Shown here one piece after another: positions 37,438 through 46,357 of a stretch of 64,000 nucleotides of DNA (its first letter is position 1; each line of letters opens with the position of its first letter). Location: NCBI GenBank assembly GCA_046351215.1, contig JAXLYX010000005.1, forward strand, positions 558,001 through 622,000. Reading direction: 5' to 3'. The DNA comes from JAXLYX01 sp046351215 (GTDB lineage Bacteria; Myxococcota_A; Polyangia; Polyangiales; Houyiibacteriaceae). The notes beneath the pieces were generated by a model that saw only the letters and a program-made list of their open reading frames with translations, searched no databases and had not been told where the DNA came from. A program made the position numbers and the translations under genes.

Positions 37438-38109
37438 CTAGGCGAAGAGGCGAAGCATGTAGTCTCCGCCCGGAACACGGAAGAACGCGATTCGCCCTTC
37501 TTGGCCTACTACGCCCCGGCGCGTGGATCCGTCCGATAGCGTGATCTCGTAAGGGAGTCCCACGAGGGGAATGCCATCGGGATCCACGACTTCGACCTCG
37601 AGCCACTCCGACGGCGGGGCGTCTTCGACCTGTCGACTCGCCGCCGTCGTCGGACTTCCCCCCACCATCACCGGCGGCCCCCCAGGAATCGGCAACACGA
37701 CGCTTCCCGCCTTCATCAACGACTTCGCCGGGCTGCTCTTCCAGCTCCGAACGGGCGCGGGCGCTCCGATGTCGTGGCAGCCGAGGACCTGATGGCCCAT
37801 CGCGCTCATCGCCTCGCCATCCGCCGTCACGGTCGAGGAGCCCTGGTAGAGCTCGGCTTCGCTCAGCGGGGGCTTCACGAACATGCCGCCGATCGGGATG
37901 TGCGGAGGGCTGAGCATGCAGACGTTCCCCGCACGCGCGCGCGGCAAGCCATTCACGTAGACCGTGCACGCGCCGGGCTGGTAGTCGGCCGGATCCATCA
38001 CCATCCCCGCAACCGGGATCGGGACCATCATCGGCGGGGCCGGCGGAGGCGGCTGGATCAGGTGCATGTCCATGCCGACGATCGGATCGGTGTGCTTGGC
38101 GGCGGTCAT
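37438..38109 (-). CDS. PAAR-like (DUF4150) type VI spike tip protein with C-terminal extension
   Basis: A 223-residue protein. Residues 1-130 form a DUF4150/PAAR-like tip: HTDPIVGMDMHLIQPPPPAPP, PIPVAGMVMDPADYQ, VNGLPRARAGNVCMLSPPHIPIGGMFVKPPL and GHQVLGCHDIGAPAP. The C-terminal 70 residues (EVEVVDPDGIPLVGLPYEITLSDGSTRRGVVGQEGRIAFFRVPGGDYMLRL) form a beta-sandwich adaptor of the carboxypeptidase-regulatory kind that often connects PAAR tips to cargo. The ATG overlaps the stop of the preceding gene (ATGA). The protein would sit at the end of the VgrG trimer. Confidence 0.82.
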   Translation of the reverse strand: MTAAKHTDPIVGMDMHLIQPPPPAPPMMVPIPVAGMVMDPADYQPGACTVYVNGLPRARAGNVCMLSPPHIPIGGMFVKPPLSEAELYQGSSTVTADGEAMSAMGHQVLGCHDIGAPAPVRSWKSSPAKSLMKAGSVVLPIPGGPPVMVGGSPTTAASRQVEDAPPSEWLEVEVVDPDGIPLVGLPYEITLSDGSTRRGVVGQEGRIAFFRVPGGDYMLRLFA

Positions 38110-39395
38110 CGGTTCTCGCTCGTCTTCATGCCACGGCGGCGGAGCTGCTCGTCGAGGCCCCGGCGGTGGTCCTGGTGGCTGCGATGACGCGTCAGCGCGA
38201 CGAGCGCATCCGCGAGCGGGACGAGCATCGCCGCCTCGCGCTCCTCGGCGGTGAGGCGATCGACGACCGCCAGGGCTCGGATGCCGGCATCCCATGCAGC
38301 ATGCACGTTCCCCGCCCTCTCGTGCGCGAGGCTCGCGACGCGCTGGCTTTCGAGCTCGAGGCGGGAATCGCCGAGTCGCTGACAGAGCGGCGCCGTGTCT
38401 TCGTAATAGGTGGCCGCGAGCCGAGCCCCCTCCTGCGCCCCGAGGAGCATCGCACCCACCCCGAAGCGCGCGAAGACCCGCAGACGCAGACCGTTCGGAT
38501 CACCCGCCGCCTCGGCGCGCTCGGCGGCCTCCTCGGCGGCACGGAACTCCTGCACCGCCTCGACATGCCTTCCCGCGCCGGCGAGGCCGTTGCCCACCGC
38601 GAAGCGGATCGGGACCACCGACGCGAAGGCTCCTGCCCCGAATGCCAGGTCGTGAGCCGCCTTCGCGAGTCGCGTGGCCTCGTCGATCTTCCTCTCGTTC
38701 ACGGCTTGCATCGCGCGCACAGTCATCACGCGCAGCGCCCCTTCGAACCGCCCGAGGTCCGCGTGCGCGACCGTCACCGCCGACACGCGTGCGGGCAGCT
38801 CGAGCCGCGCGGCCCAGGTCCACGCGAGCGCCCCGAGCTCCCGCCAGAGTGGCTCGTATCGGAGCTGCATCGTCGAATCGAGGACGAGCACCCGCACCCC
38901 GGGAGCCTGCTCCGCGAGCCGACGAACGAGCGCCGAAAGCCACCGAACGAACGCGCGTTCGTCGCCGACTCGCTCGGGCTCGAAGACGAGCAGCACGTTC
39001 TTCATCCAGCTGCCGGCGTGGTGGCGCACGTAGGCTCCGAGCAGGAGCGCCAGCGCCTCGACATCGGGCAATCCGCGCGGAATCGCGGGAACCGTGAAGG
39101 GCTCGGTGCGGGCCACACGCGTCGCGGTCAGCGCGGGCAGAAGAGCCGTTCCGACGGCGAATCCGTGGGCGTCCGGCACCTCGAAGGGCGCGTCGACGAA
39201 GAGCACCTTCGTCTTCCCGTCCATCGGTCCGTCGAGGAACGTATGCACCCACTCGACCTCGTCCGGCGCCACCACCCAGCGGAAGAGCACGGAGTCCGAA
39301 GCGGCGAAATTGGTCCATTGGCCCCGAAGGAGCTTCGGCACCTCGTGCAAGGCCGCGCCGTCGAGCGGCGCATCGGTGGGGATCGTCTCGCGCAC
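38106..39395 (-). CDS. Unknown protein between VgrG and PAAR-like genes (possible effector adaptor)
   Basis: A 429-residue protein with a GTG at 39395, 12 nt after the VgrG stop. The N-terminal half (LLRGQWTNFAASDSVLFRWVVAPDEVEWVHTFLDG, DAHGFAVGTALLPAL, LPDVEALALLLGAYVRHH, VRVLVLDST) looks alpha/beta. The C-terminal half (about 250-425) is helical and repetitive (ATRLAKAAHDLAFGAGAFASVVPIRFAVGNGLAGAG, AVQEFRAAEEAAERA) and resembles TPR repeats. No DUF4123 or DUF1795 adaptor motif is recognised. Its fixed place between spike and tip genes, with an ATGA overlap to the PAAR gene, suggests a chaperone or adaptor; this is inferred from position only. Confidence 0.6.
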   Translation of the reverse strand: MRETIPTDAPLDGAALHEVPKLLRGQWTNFAASDSVLFRWVVAPDEVEWVHTFLDGPMDGKTKVLFVDAPFEVPDAHGFAVGTALLPALTATRVARTEPFTVPAIPRGLPDVEALALLLGAYVRHHAGSWMKNVLLVFEPERVGDERAFVRWLSALVRRLAEQAPGVRVLVLDSTMQLRYEPLWRELGALAWTWAARLELPARVSAVTVAHADLGRFEGALRVMTVRAMQAVNERKIDEATRLAKAAHDLAFGAGAFASVVPIRFAVGNGLAGAGRHVEAVQEFRAAEEAAERAEAAGDPNGLRLRVFARFGVGAMLLGAQEGARLAATYYEDTAPLCQRLGDSRLELESQRVASLAHERAGNVHAAWDAGIRALAVVDRLTAEEREAAMLVPLADALVALTRHRSHQDHRRGLDEQLRRRGMKTSENR

Positions 39396-39406
39396 GTCGC
39401 CGGCCC

Positions 39407-41773
39407 TCAGTTGAGATTCACCATGCCGCCCTTCACGTTCACCATCGAATCGCCGGAGACATCCACCTGCGTCGATTGCGACGTGATCTTGGCCGGCTCC
39501 ACGGACACCACGCTCGACCCGCTCGCGATCTCGGCCTTCGTGCTCGCCGAGACCTGGAGCGTCCCGTCGCTCTTCAAGAGCAGGCTCGCGGACCCGCAGA
39601 CGAGCTCGATCTGCGACGAGGCCGAGAGCGTGATCTTGCCCTCGCTCGTGATCGCGACCGCATTTCCACCGACGACGAGCTCGATCTCCTTCGGGCTCTC
39701 CGCACGGATCCCCTCCTCGACGAAGATCTCGGTGCCCTCCCGCTTCACGCGGAAGTGATCGTCCACGGTGATCTCGTATCGCCCTTCCACCGAGACCGTC
39801 TTGTCCGAGGCGGCGACCTTCTCGGTGTCCCCCTTCTCGACGTGCACCGCGCGCCCGCCGAGATAGCGACCGGACATCGGGCCTTCGACCTCCTCGTCGT
39901 GAGCCTGGTGCACGAGCAACGTATCGGAGCCCGTGATCTCGGTGTCCCGGGTCGCGAGCAACCGAATCGTCTCCGGCCCCGTCACCGTCTCCGTCCGCGC
40001 CGCGCCGATCGTGACCTCTTCGTTCCCCACCACGCTGAGCGCGCGATCGAGTCCGACCGTGACCGTCTGCAGCCCGATCACGTTGTACGCCTGGTTCGCG
40101 AGGACGGTGAGGAGGTGGTCGTTCTTCACGAGCTCGCGGAGGTTGCGCTGCGCCTGCAGGTACACCTCCTCGGCGCCGGCGGAGTCCTCGAAGGAGAGCT
40201 CGTTCCAGCCCGTTCCGCCCGGGGTCGAGCTCGTGCGGAGCACGCTGCGGGTCGCGTCGTCGGGGAGCGTGTAGGGCGGCGGATTCGCGCCGTTGTAGAC
40301 CGTGCCCGTCACGACGGGGCGGTCGGGATCTCCGTCGAGGAACGTGACCACCGCCTCCATCCCGATGCGCGGGAGGAAGACGAAGCCCCAGCCGGCGCCG
40401 GCCCAGGGCTGCACCACGCGCAGGTAGCACGAGCTGCGATCGTCGCCGTAGCCTCGGCGATCCCAGTGGAACTGCACCTTGATGCGGCCGTGGGAGTCGG
40501 TGTGGAGCTCCTCGCCGGAAGGGCCGACGACGGTGGCGGAGAGCACGCCGCGCACGCGTGGCTTGTCGAGCGGACGCGGCGCGCGGTACGCGAGCGTGGA
40601 CGGCACGCAGGTGAAGTGGTTCGAGTAGCTCGCCTCGAGCCCCACGAGCCGGAGCGCCGGGGCCGTGGTGTCGCCGACGTGGATCGCGTGCGTGATCGCG
40701 ACCACGGCGTACTCGCCCGCGTGCTCGCCGTCCGGCTTGCCGTGGAAGCCGAAGGCCGTGCCCGCCGAGAGGCCGATCGCGGTCGAGTCTCCGTGGAACG
40801 TGAGCGCCTCCTGCACGTGGCGATGACGCCGCAGCGCGGCTTGCGCCTCGACGTCGGTGCCTCCGTACGCGCGCCTTCCCTCGTCGTACGAGTGGAAGGT
40901 GAGGGGCTGCGCGTCGTGCTCGTAGACCTCGCGCGCGGGGCCGCGGAAGGCGCCCGGAACCTGGCCGGAGTCGACTCCCTGCGCGTCGCTCGCCTCGCGC
41001 TCGACGAAGGTCTCGGGCCGCGGCCAGTCGTGGTGACGCAGCGCGACGCGCGTCGGCCGCGTGCGATCCGTCCGCTGGAAGAGCGTGATCGCCTCGTGAT
41101 GGCCCGGCGTCCCCGAGGAGACGAAGGGGAGCGTGTCCCCGTCCACGCTCTCGAGCGCGGGGTAGTGGCTCGCGTCGTCGACGATGACGAGCTTCTCGGC
41201 GGAGCCGTCCTGCTCGAAGAAGAAGAACATCCCCTCTTCGCCCAGGATTCGCAGGACGAAGGCGAGGTCCGACTCGTCGTATTGCGTGCGGTACTCGCTC
41301 GCGGGGTAGCTGCGATCCGTCCTCACCTCGACCTGCCGCTGGTACGGCCGGAGGGCATCGACGAGGACCTCGCGGAGGATCGCATCGGCCGACTTGTCCT
41401 GGAAGATGCGGCTCGAGCGCGTGAGCCCGAGGAGGGCGAGCGCAGGAACGATGCGCACGGAGCATGGCGCGTGCGAGAGCTCGGCCGAGGCCTCGCCGCC
41501 GGACACGACCTCGTCGACGATGCCGTGGAACGCACGGTCGACCGAGCTCCCCCGCGCGAGGCGCAGCGTGCAGCTCGAGCCGAGCAGCTCCGTCGGATCG
41601 GTCGACGGATCGTTCGAGACGAGGCGCGCGTGGATCACGTAGGGCGCCGTGAGGCTCTCGGTGACGGTGACGTGGGAGGCCGTCCAGAGGCGCGGAGGCA
41701 TGCCTTCGACGTCGAAGGAGACGGTGACGGGCTCGCCGGGCGCGAGGGAGGGAACGGAGAGGCGCGGGTTCAT
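39407..41773 (-). CDS. vgrG: Type VI secretion system spike protein VgrG
   Basis: A 788-residue VgrG of normal length. The N-terminal gp27-like region includes FHGIVDEVVSGG, SRIFQDKSADAILREVLVDAL, RTQYDESDLAFVLRILGEEGMFFFFEQDG and AGTAFGFHG. The gp5 OB-fold follows (about 430-520) with SHGRIKVQFHWDRRG, SCYLRVVQPWAGAGWGFVFLPRIGMEAVVTFLDGDPDRPVVTG and VYNG. The C-terminal part is a beta-helix of short repeats (ETVTGPETIRL, KTVSVEGRYEITV, ITLSASSQIELVCG). No fused effector domain is seen, so cargo is carried by neighbouring genes. T6SS structural genes are not in the window. A 117-bp gap separates it from the divergent giant protein. Confidence 0.93.
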   Translation of the reverse strand: MNPRLSVPSLAPGEPVTVSFDVEGMPPRLWTASHVTVTESLTAPYVIHARLVSNDPSTDPTELLGSSCTLRLARGSSVDRAFHGIVDEVVSGGEASAELSHAPCSVRIVPALALLGLTRSSRIFQDKSADAILREVLVDALRPYQRQVEVRTDRSYPASEYRTQYDESDLAFVLRILGEEGMFFFFEQDGSAEKLVIVDDASHYPALESVDGDTLPFVSSGTPGHHEAITLFQRTDRTRPTRVALRHHDWPRPETFVEREASDAQGVDSGQVPGAFRGPAREVYEHDAQPLTFHSYDEGRRAYGGTDVEAQAALRRHRHVQEALTFHGDSTAIGLSAGTAFGFHGKPDGEHAGEYAVVAITHAIHVGDTTAPALRLVGLEASYSNHFTCVPSTLAYRAPRPLDKPRVRGVLSATVVGPSGEELHTDSHGRIKVQFHWDRRGYGDDRSSCYLRVVQPWAGAGWGFVFLPRIGMEAVVTFLDGDPDRPVVTGTVYNGANPPPYTLPDDATRSVLRTSSTPGGTGWNELSFEDSAGAEEVYLQAQRNLRELVKNDHLLTVLANQAYNVIGLQTVTVGLDRALSVVGNEEVTIGAARTETVTGPETIRLLATRDTEITGSDTLLVHQAHDEEVEGPMSGRYLGGRAVHVEKGDTEKVAASDKTVSVEGRYEITVDDHFRVKREGTEIFVEEGIRAESPKEIELVVGGNAVAITSEGKITLSASSQIELVCGSASLLLKSDGTLQVSASTKAEIASGSSVVSVEPAKITSQSTQVDVSGDSMVNVKGGMVNLN

Positions 41774-42052
41774 GGGGGCTCGGTCGCCGTTCGTCCGGCG
41801 GGTCGGTGCCCACTCTAGACGTCGCGCGTCGGCAGGACCATCGGGGCCGGAAGCCGGGGGCGCGTTCCGCCTGGATGGAAACTTTCCGCCGTGAGCGAAA
41901 GCCGCTCGTCCGGCGGCGGTCCTGAGCGTCATCGCCCGATCGACGCAGGCGAAAAAAAGGGGCGTTCGGCGGCTCGACGGGGGTGGCCGCGATGCCACCA
42001 TCCGGCCGCACGCGTACGCCGGACTTTCGGCGGAAGCGGAGGGAGGCCTCTC

Positions 42053-45000
42053 GTGTCGAAGTCGTCGCGCATCGTCGTTCGTGGGGGATTGGGAGTCGCC
42101 GCCGTCGCGCTCGTCGCGCTCGTCGCATGGGTCGCGGGGAGCGGAGACGTCGTTCGTGGAGGCGCGTCGCGCTCCGAGAGCTCGAGTGCCCTCGAGGAGG
42201 GCTTCCGCGCGGGCGGGGACGGTGACGGGACGCTCGAGGCGCACGGCGCGGGCTGGCAAGCGCGCGTCGCGGCGGATGGTTGGCTTTCGATCTCCGCGGC
42301 CGGCTCCACGGTGCCGCTCTCGCTCCGGACGTCGTCGGCGCGGCGGGAGCAGAGCGAGCATCACGGCGCGCTCGGTGCGACACGGCTCGTCGCCGGCGTC
42401 GCGGAACGACAGGTCGACACGGCGCGCGAGGGATTCCACGCGCGCGAGCACGGCGTCGAGCAGACGTGGACCTTCGACGCCGCGCCGGAGGGAGATGGTG
42501 ACCTCGTCGTCGCGCTCGACGTCCGAGGGCTCGACTACGCCGGCGCGAGCGCGAGCGGCCTCCGCTTCGCCGACGCGCGCGGAGCCGTGCTCGCGTACGG
42601 ACATGGCACGTGGATCGACGCGCGTGGAACGCGGACTTCGGTGCCCGCGGCCTTCCGCCAGGGACGCATCGAGCTCCGGGTTCCCGCCGACGTGCTCGGC
42701 CGGAGTGAGTATCCCGCGGTCCTCGATCCGATGATCGGCCCGGAGCTGCTTCTCGATGGACCGCCGACGCTCGTGGCTTCGAATGCCTCGAAGCCGGCGA
42801 TCGCGTGTGGAACGTCGGGGCAGTGTCTGGCGGTTTGGCTCCGGGATGGGGGCGTGCTGATGGGGGCGCGGATCGATTCGGCGGGGGCCTTGATCGACGC
42901 CGCGGGCGTCCGGCTCAGCGAGAAGAACGTGAGCGACCTGGACGTGGCCTTCACGGGAGCACACTACGTGGTCGCCTTCCGCGATGGGTCTGGCGATGTC
43001 TACGTCAGTCGAGTGGACACGGCAGGTGGCCTCCTCTCGAGGGACGTGCCCGTCAGCTCGAGCCTCAATCGAGCCGTCACGGGCCCCGTGATCGCCGCGG
43101 GCTCGAGCGCGGCGTTGGTGGCTTGGTCCACTTTCACCACCGTGCTCGCCGCTCGCGTGGACGCGTCGGGCACGGTGCTCGACCCGTCCGGAATTCCGTT
43201 CACGACGACGGGTGGCCTGCCCGGACCCGGAGCGGCCGTCGGCAAGGCGGACTCGATCGCGGTTTCGACGGACGGCTCTTCGTTCGTCGTCGCCTGGAAC
43301 GGCATGGCGAACTCGCAGCAGGCCATCTGGGCGTCCGCCGTGACGAGCATCGGCGGCACGACCCAGGCGGCGCAGGTCTCGCCCTCGACTACGACCACCA
43401 GCGACGTCGTTCGGGCCGTGTGGCAGAACTCCTCCCACCTCGTGGTCTGGGGATCGTCCTCTCTGAAGTGTGCCCGGGTGGCGTCGAACGGTTCGGTGGG
43501 TGCCGGCGCCGGCGCTTCGACGCCGGCGTACGGGAACTGGGGTTTCTCGGTCTCCACGAACGGCACGACCTCCGAGCTGGTCTTCAGCGCGCCCAATCCG
43601 AGCTCGACGAACATCGACGTCGCCCACCTGACGAGCACAGGCGACACGACTTTCGGCTCGGGCGGCTTCGTCGCGACTTCCGGGACGACGACGGGAGGCA
43701 ACCCGGACGTCGCGTGGAACGGCAGCCTGTACACGACGGTCTGGGAGGGGGGAGGCAAGGTCTGGACGGCGTCCTACATGACGACGCCCGCCTCTCCCAT
43801 CGTGGGCACCGTGCTGGCTCGCGCGCCAGGCGCCCAGCAGCTCGTGGCCGGCGCCTGGAACGGGCAATCGTACTGGCTGGCATGGTTCCAGTACGACGGC
43901 GCGGCGGGCTCGCTACGTGCCCACCGAGTCGATCCGAACGGCGTCGTCCTCGATGCTTCTCCACTGGTGGTGGAAACGCTCGGCGGAGGGAACGATTGGC
44001 CGAGCGTCTCGTGCAACACGAGCGGACGGTGCGCCGTGGCCTACATCGTCGGCGGCACCGTCTACGCATCGCGTCTCGACCCGGCGGGAACCCTGCTCGA
44101 TGCGCAGCCGCTGGTGGTTCGGAGCGGGCTCTCGAACGGCGCACAGCAGGTGTCCATCGCCAGCGACGGAACCGGCTTCCTCGTGACCTGGCTCGTCGGA
44201 AACGTCTCCTCGCCGGGTGGCGCCGCAGGTCGGCGGCTCGCGGCGGACGGGACGGTGGACACGTCCGACATCGCGATCAGCGGAACGGCGACGCAGGTCG
44301 GCCAAAGCACCTACGCGGGTACGTCGTACTTCGTCCCCTGGTATCAGAAGGGGCAGGGGGTATTCGTGACGCGCGTCGGGACGGACGGTTCCGTGCTCGC
44401 CGGATCGCCCATCGCCATTTGTCCGAGCGCCAACTCCTATTGCCCCCAGGGCGACCTCGCAGCGCTCGATTCTGCCTCGAAGGGGGACGCCATCGTGGTG
44501 ACGATGGCGAGCAATAGCCCGATCCGAGCCGTTCGGCTCACCTCCGGTGGAGGAGTGCTCGACGCAGTCCCGGTCGATTTCGGCGCGTCGAACGCCTGGA
44601 ACCCGCAAGCCGCATGGAACGGCACTGACTGGGTGATCGGCTATTGGGCCCAGGTCGCAGGTCCGCCCGTCGGAATGCGCTATGGCGTCACCACGCTCTC
44701 GACGACCGGGGTGGTGGGCGGCTCCATCGATGCCGTGTACGAGGTGCCCTTGGTAGACACGTATACGTTCGATCTCGTCTCGGGTCCTCCCCGCAACGTG
44801 CTGGCGATCTACGATCGACTGGATCCGAGCCCAGGATACGGTGGCACTCGTCGCCTCCGCGGCAAGCTCGTCTCCACCCGTCTCGCCGAGGGCGCCTCCT
44901 GCGCGGCGCCCACCGACTGCATCTCGAGCATGTGCGTCGGCAATCTGTGCACGGCGCCGCCGATGCCCGACGCGGGCGTCGGAGACGGGGGCACGACCAG

Positions 45001-46222
45001 CGACGGCGGCACCGACGGTGATGGTGGGACGACGACCGACGCGCGCTCGCGTCCCCAGACCTCGTATTGCGCGGTCGGCCACGGCTCGCCATCGACCGGA
45101 AACGTGGGCGGATTCGTGGTGGCCGTCCTCGCCCTCGCATGGCGGCGGAAGCGCGTTCGCCGGTCGCGGCTCGGTGCATTCGTCGCCGGCCTCGGGCTCG
45201 TCGTGGCGCTCCCGTGCGCCACGTCGCTGGCCCAGGACGCGGCCGCCTCCGAGGCCGCCGGAGCCTACGACGAGACCATCCGCCAGGCCGTCGCCGAGTT
45301 CGAGGCGAATCGCTTCGAGGAGGCGCGCGCGCTCTTCCGCCAAGCGCATGCGATCGAGCCGAACGCGCGCACGCTCCGCGGCATCGGCATGAGCTCCTTC
45401 GAGCTGCGCGACTACGTCGACGCCGCCCTCTCCTTCCGCGCGGCGCTCGCGGACACGCGGCGCCCGCTGACGAGCCAACAGCGGACGCAGACGCGGAACC
45501 TGCTGCGCCAGGCGGAGCTCTTCGTGAGCCACCATCCTCTCGACCTCGCTCCCGCCACCGCCGCCGTGCGCGTGGACGGTGCCCCGGCGACGATCGTCGA
45601 GGGCGAGCTCTGGATGAATCCCGGCGCGCATCAGCTCCGGGTCGAGGCGCAGGGGTTCGTGACGCGGACCGAGCCCATCCAGGCCAACAGCGGCGCGAAC
45701 CCCGTGCTCGCGATCCACCTCGAACCTTCGGCTACGCCCGTCGCCGCGCCGGTCCCGCCCCCGGTGGTCGCGCCCGCGGCGGTCGCGGCCGCTGGCGTCG
45801 AGGCCCAGCCGAGCCCAGCCCCCTCCGCCGACGGGGCCCCGCACCACGCGCGTTCGAGGCGCCTCGGGCTCGCCTTCGGACTGATCGGCGGAGGCGCCGC
45901 CGTCGCGGCCGGCGGCATGCTCGCCGGGGGCCTCATCCTCCGGAACCAGGACGAGCGCCTCTCGGGCCATTGCGGAGCGAGCGTCGGCTTGCCGTCCGGA
46001 CAATGCGAGGACTCCGCCGTTGTCGACGACGTCGACTCGAAGTCGCAGATGGCCCGTGTCCTCGGCTTCACCTCGCTCGGCGTCGGGCTCGGGGCAGCGG
46101 GAGCCGGCGCGCTCCTGCTCGTGCTGAAGCCGCACGACGCGGACGCTCCTCGACGCGCGGTGGCGCCGACCGCGGCGTGCGGGGCGACCGGGTGCATGGT
46201 GGGGGCGGCGGGAAGGTTCTGA
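42053..46222 (+). CDS. Giant exported protein with MYXO-CTERM signal fused in frame to a PEGA/TPR protein
   Basis: A 1389-residue reading frame. The GTG at 42053 is preferred because GGGAGG lies 7 nt upstream; a GTG at 41891 has no such site. Residues about 8-30 form a signal peptide. Residues about 240-970 are beta-propeller-like repeats with motifs such as VYVSRVDTAGGLLS, ASGTVLDPSG and ASRLDPAGTLLDAQPL. A Cys-rich knot (GASCAAPTDCISSMCVGNLC, about 950-970) and an Asp/Gly/Thr linker follow. Residues about 1006-1040 have the MYXO-CTERM layout: Cys-Ala-x-Gly-His-Gly, a short helix, then WRRKRVRRSR. The frame continues without a stop into a second signal-like helix, a TPR-like region, a PEGA domain (VRVDGAPATIVEGELWMNPGAHQLRV) and two late membrane helices. 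No ATG/GTG start separates them. Confidence 0.72.
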   Translation: MSKSSRIVVRGGLGVAAVALVALVAWVAGSGDVVRGGASRSESSSALEEGFRAGGDGDGTLEAHGAGWQARVAADGWLSISAAGSTVPLSLRTSSARREQSEHHGALGATRLVAGVAERQVDTAREGFHAREHGVEQTWTFDAAPEGDGDLVVALDVRGLDYAGASASGLRFADARGAVLAYGHGTWIDARGTRTSVPAAFRQGRIELRVPADVLGRSEYPAVLDPMIGPELLLDGPPTLVASNASKPAIACGTSGQCLAVWLRDGGVLMGARIDSAGALIDAAGVRLSEKNVSDLDVAFTGAHYVVAFRDGSGDVYVSRVDTAGGLLSRDVPVSSSLNRAVTGPVIAAGSSAALVAWSTFTTVLAARVDASGTVLDPSGIPFTTTGGLPGPGAAVGKADSIAVSTDGSSFVVAWNGMANSQQAIWASAVTSIGGTTQAAQVSPSTTTTSDVVRAVWQNSSHLVVWGSSSLKCARVASNGSVGAGAGASTPAYGNWGFSVSTNGTTSELVFSAPNPSSTNIDVAHLTSTGDTTFGSGGFVATSGTTTGGNPDVAWNGSLYTTVWEGGGKVWTASYMTTPASPIVGTVLARAPGAQQLVAGAWNGQSYWLAWFQYDGAAGSLRAHRVDPNGVVLDASPLVVETLGGGNDWPSVSCNTSGRCAVAYIVGGTVYASRLDPAGTLLDAQPLVVRSGLSNGAQQVSIASDGTGFLVTWLVGNVSSPGGAAGRRLAADGTVDTSDIAISGTATQVGQSTYAGTSYFVPWYQKGQGVFVTRVGTDGSVLAGSPIAICPSANSYCPQGDLAALDSASKGDAIVVTMASNSPIRAVRLTSGGGVLDAVPVDFGASNAWNPQAAWNGTDWVIGYWAQVAGPPVGMRYGVTTLSTTGVVGGSIDAVYEVPLVDTYTFDLVSGPPRNVLAIYDRLDPSPGYGGTRRLRGKLVSTRLAEGASCAAPTDCISSMCVGNLCTAPPMPDAGVGDGGTTSDGGTDGDGGTTTDARSRPQTSYCAVGHGSPSTGNVGGFVVAVLALAWRRKRVRRSRLGAFVAGLGLVVALPCATSLAQDAAASEAAGAYDETIRQAVAEFEANRFEEARALFRQAHAIEPNARTLRGIGMSSFELRDYVDAALSFRAALADTRRPLTSQQRTQTRNLLRQAELFVSHHPLDLAPATAAVRVDGAPATIVEGELWMNPGAHQLRVEAQGFVTRTEPIQANSGANPVLAIHLEPSATPVAAPVPPPVVAPAAVAAAGVEAQPSPAPSADGAPHHARSRRLGLAFGLIGGGAAVAAGGMLAGGLILRNQDERLSGHCGASVGLPSGQCEDSAVVDDVDSKSQMARVLGFTSLGVGLGAAGAGALLLVLKPHDADAPRRAVAPTAACGATGCMVGAAGRF

Positions 46223-46296
46223 CCGTCGCCGGGGAGCCTTCGACGGTCGACCATCGGGCGGCGCCTGCCGAGACGTCCTTACGCCACGCACGAAAG

Positions 46297-46324
46297 AGCC
46301 CCGCCCGGGATTCCGGACGGGGCT
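46297..46324. terminator. Bidirectional hairpin terminator
   Basis: AGCCCCGCCC pairs with a GGACGGGGCT arm (AGCCCCG-CC against GG-CGGGGCT), followed on the minus strand by CTCTTTCG. It lies between the convergent giant-protein and MopE-like genes. Confidence 0.7.
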
Positions 46325-46357
46325 TCGGTCGTCTCCGTGATTGCGTGGCTCAGCCGA

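Noticed and set aside
39476..41818. 780-codon plus-strand frame opposite VgrG
   Set aside because: Antisense to an unmistakable VgrG, composed of charged low-complexity sequence typical of GC-rich shadows.
41774..43867. Extension of the VgrG frame upstream to 43867
   Set aside because: VgrG homology begins at the ATG at 41773; the extension is antisense to the giant plus-strand protein.
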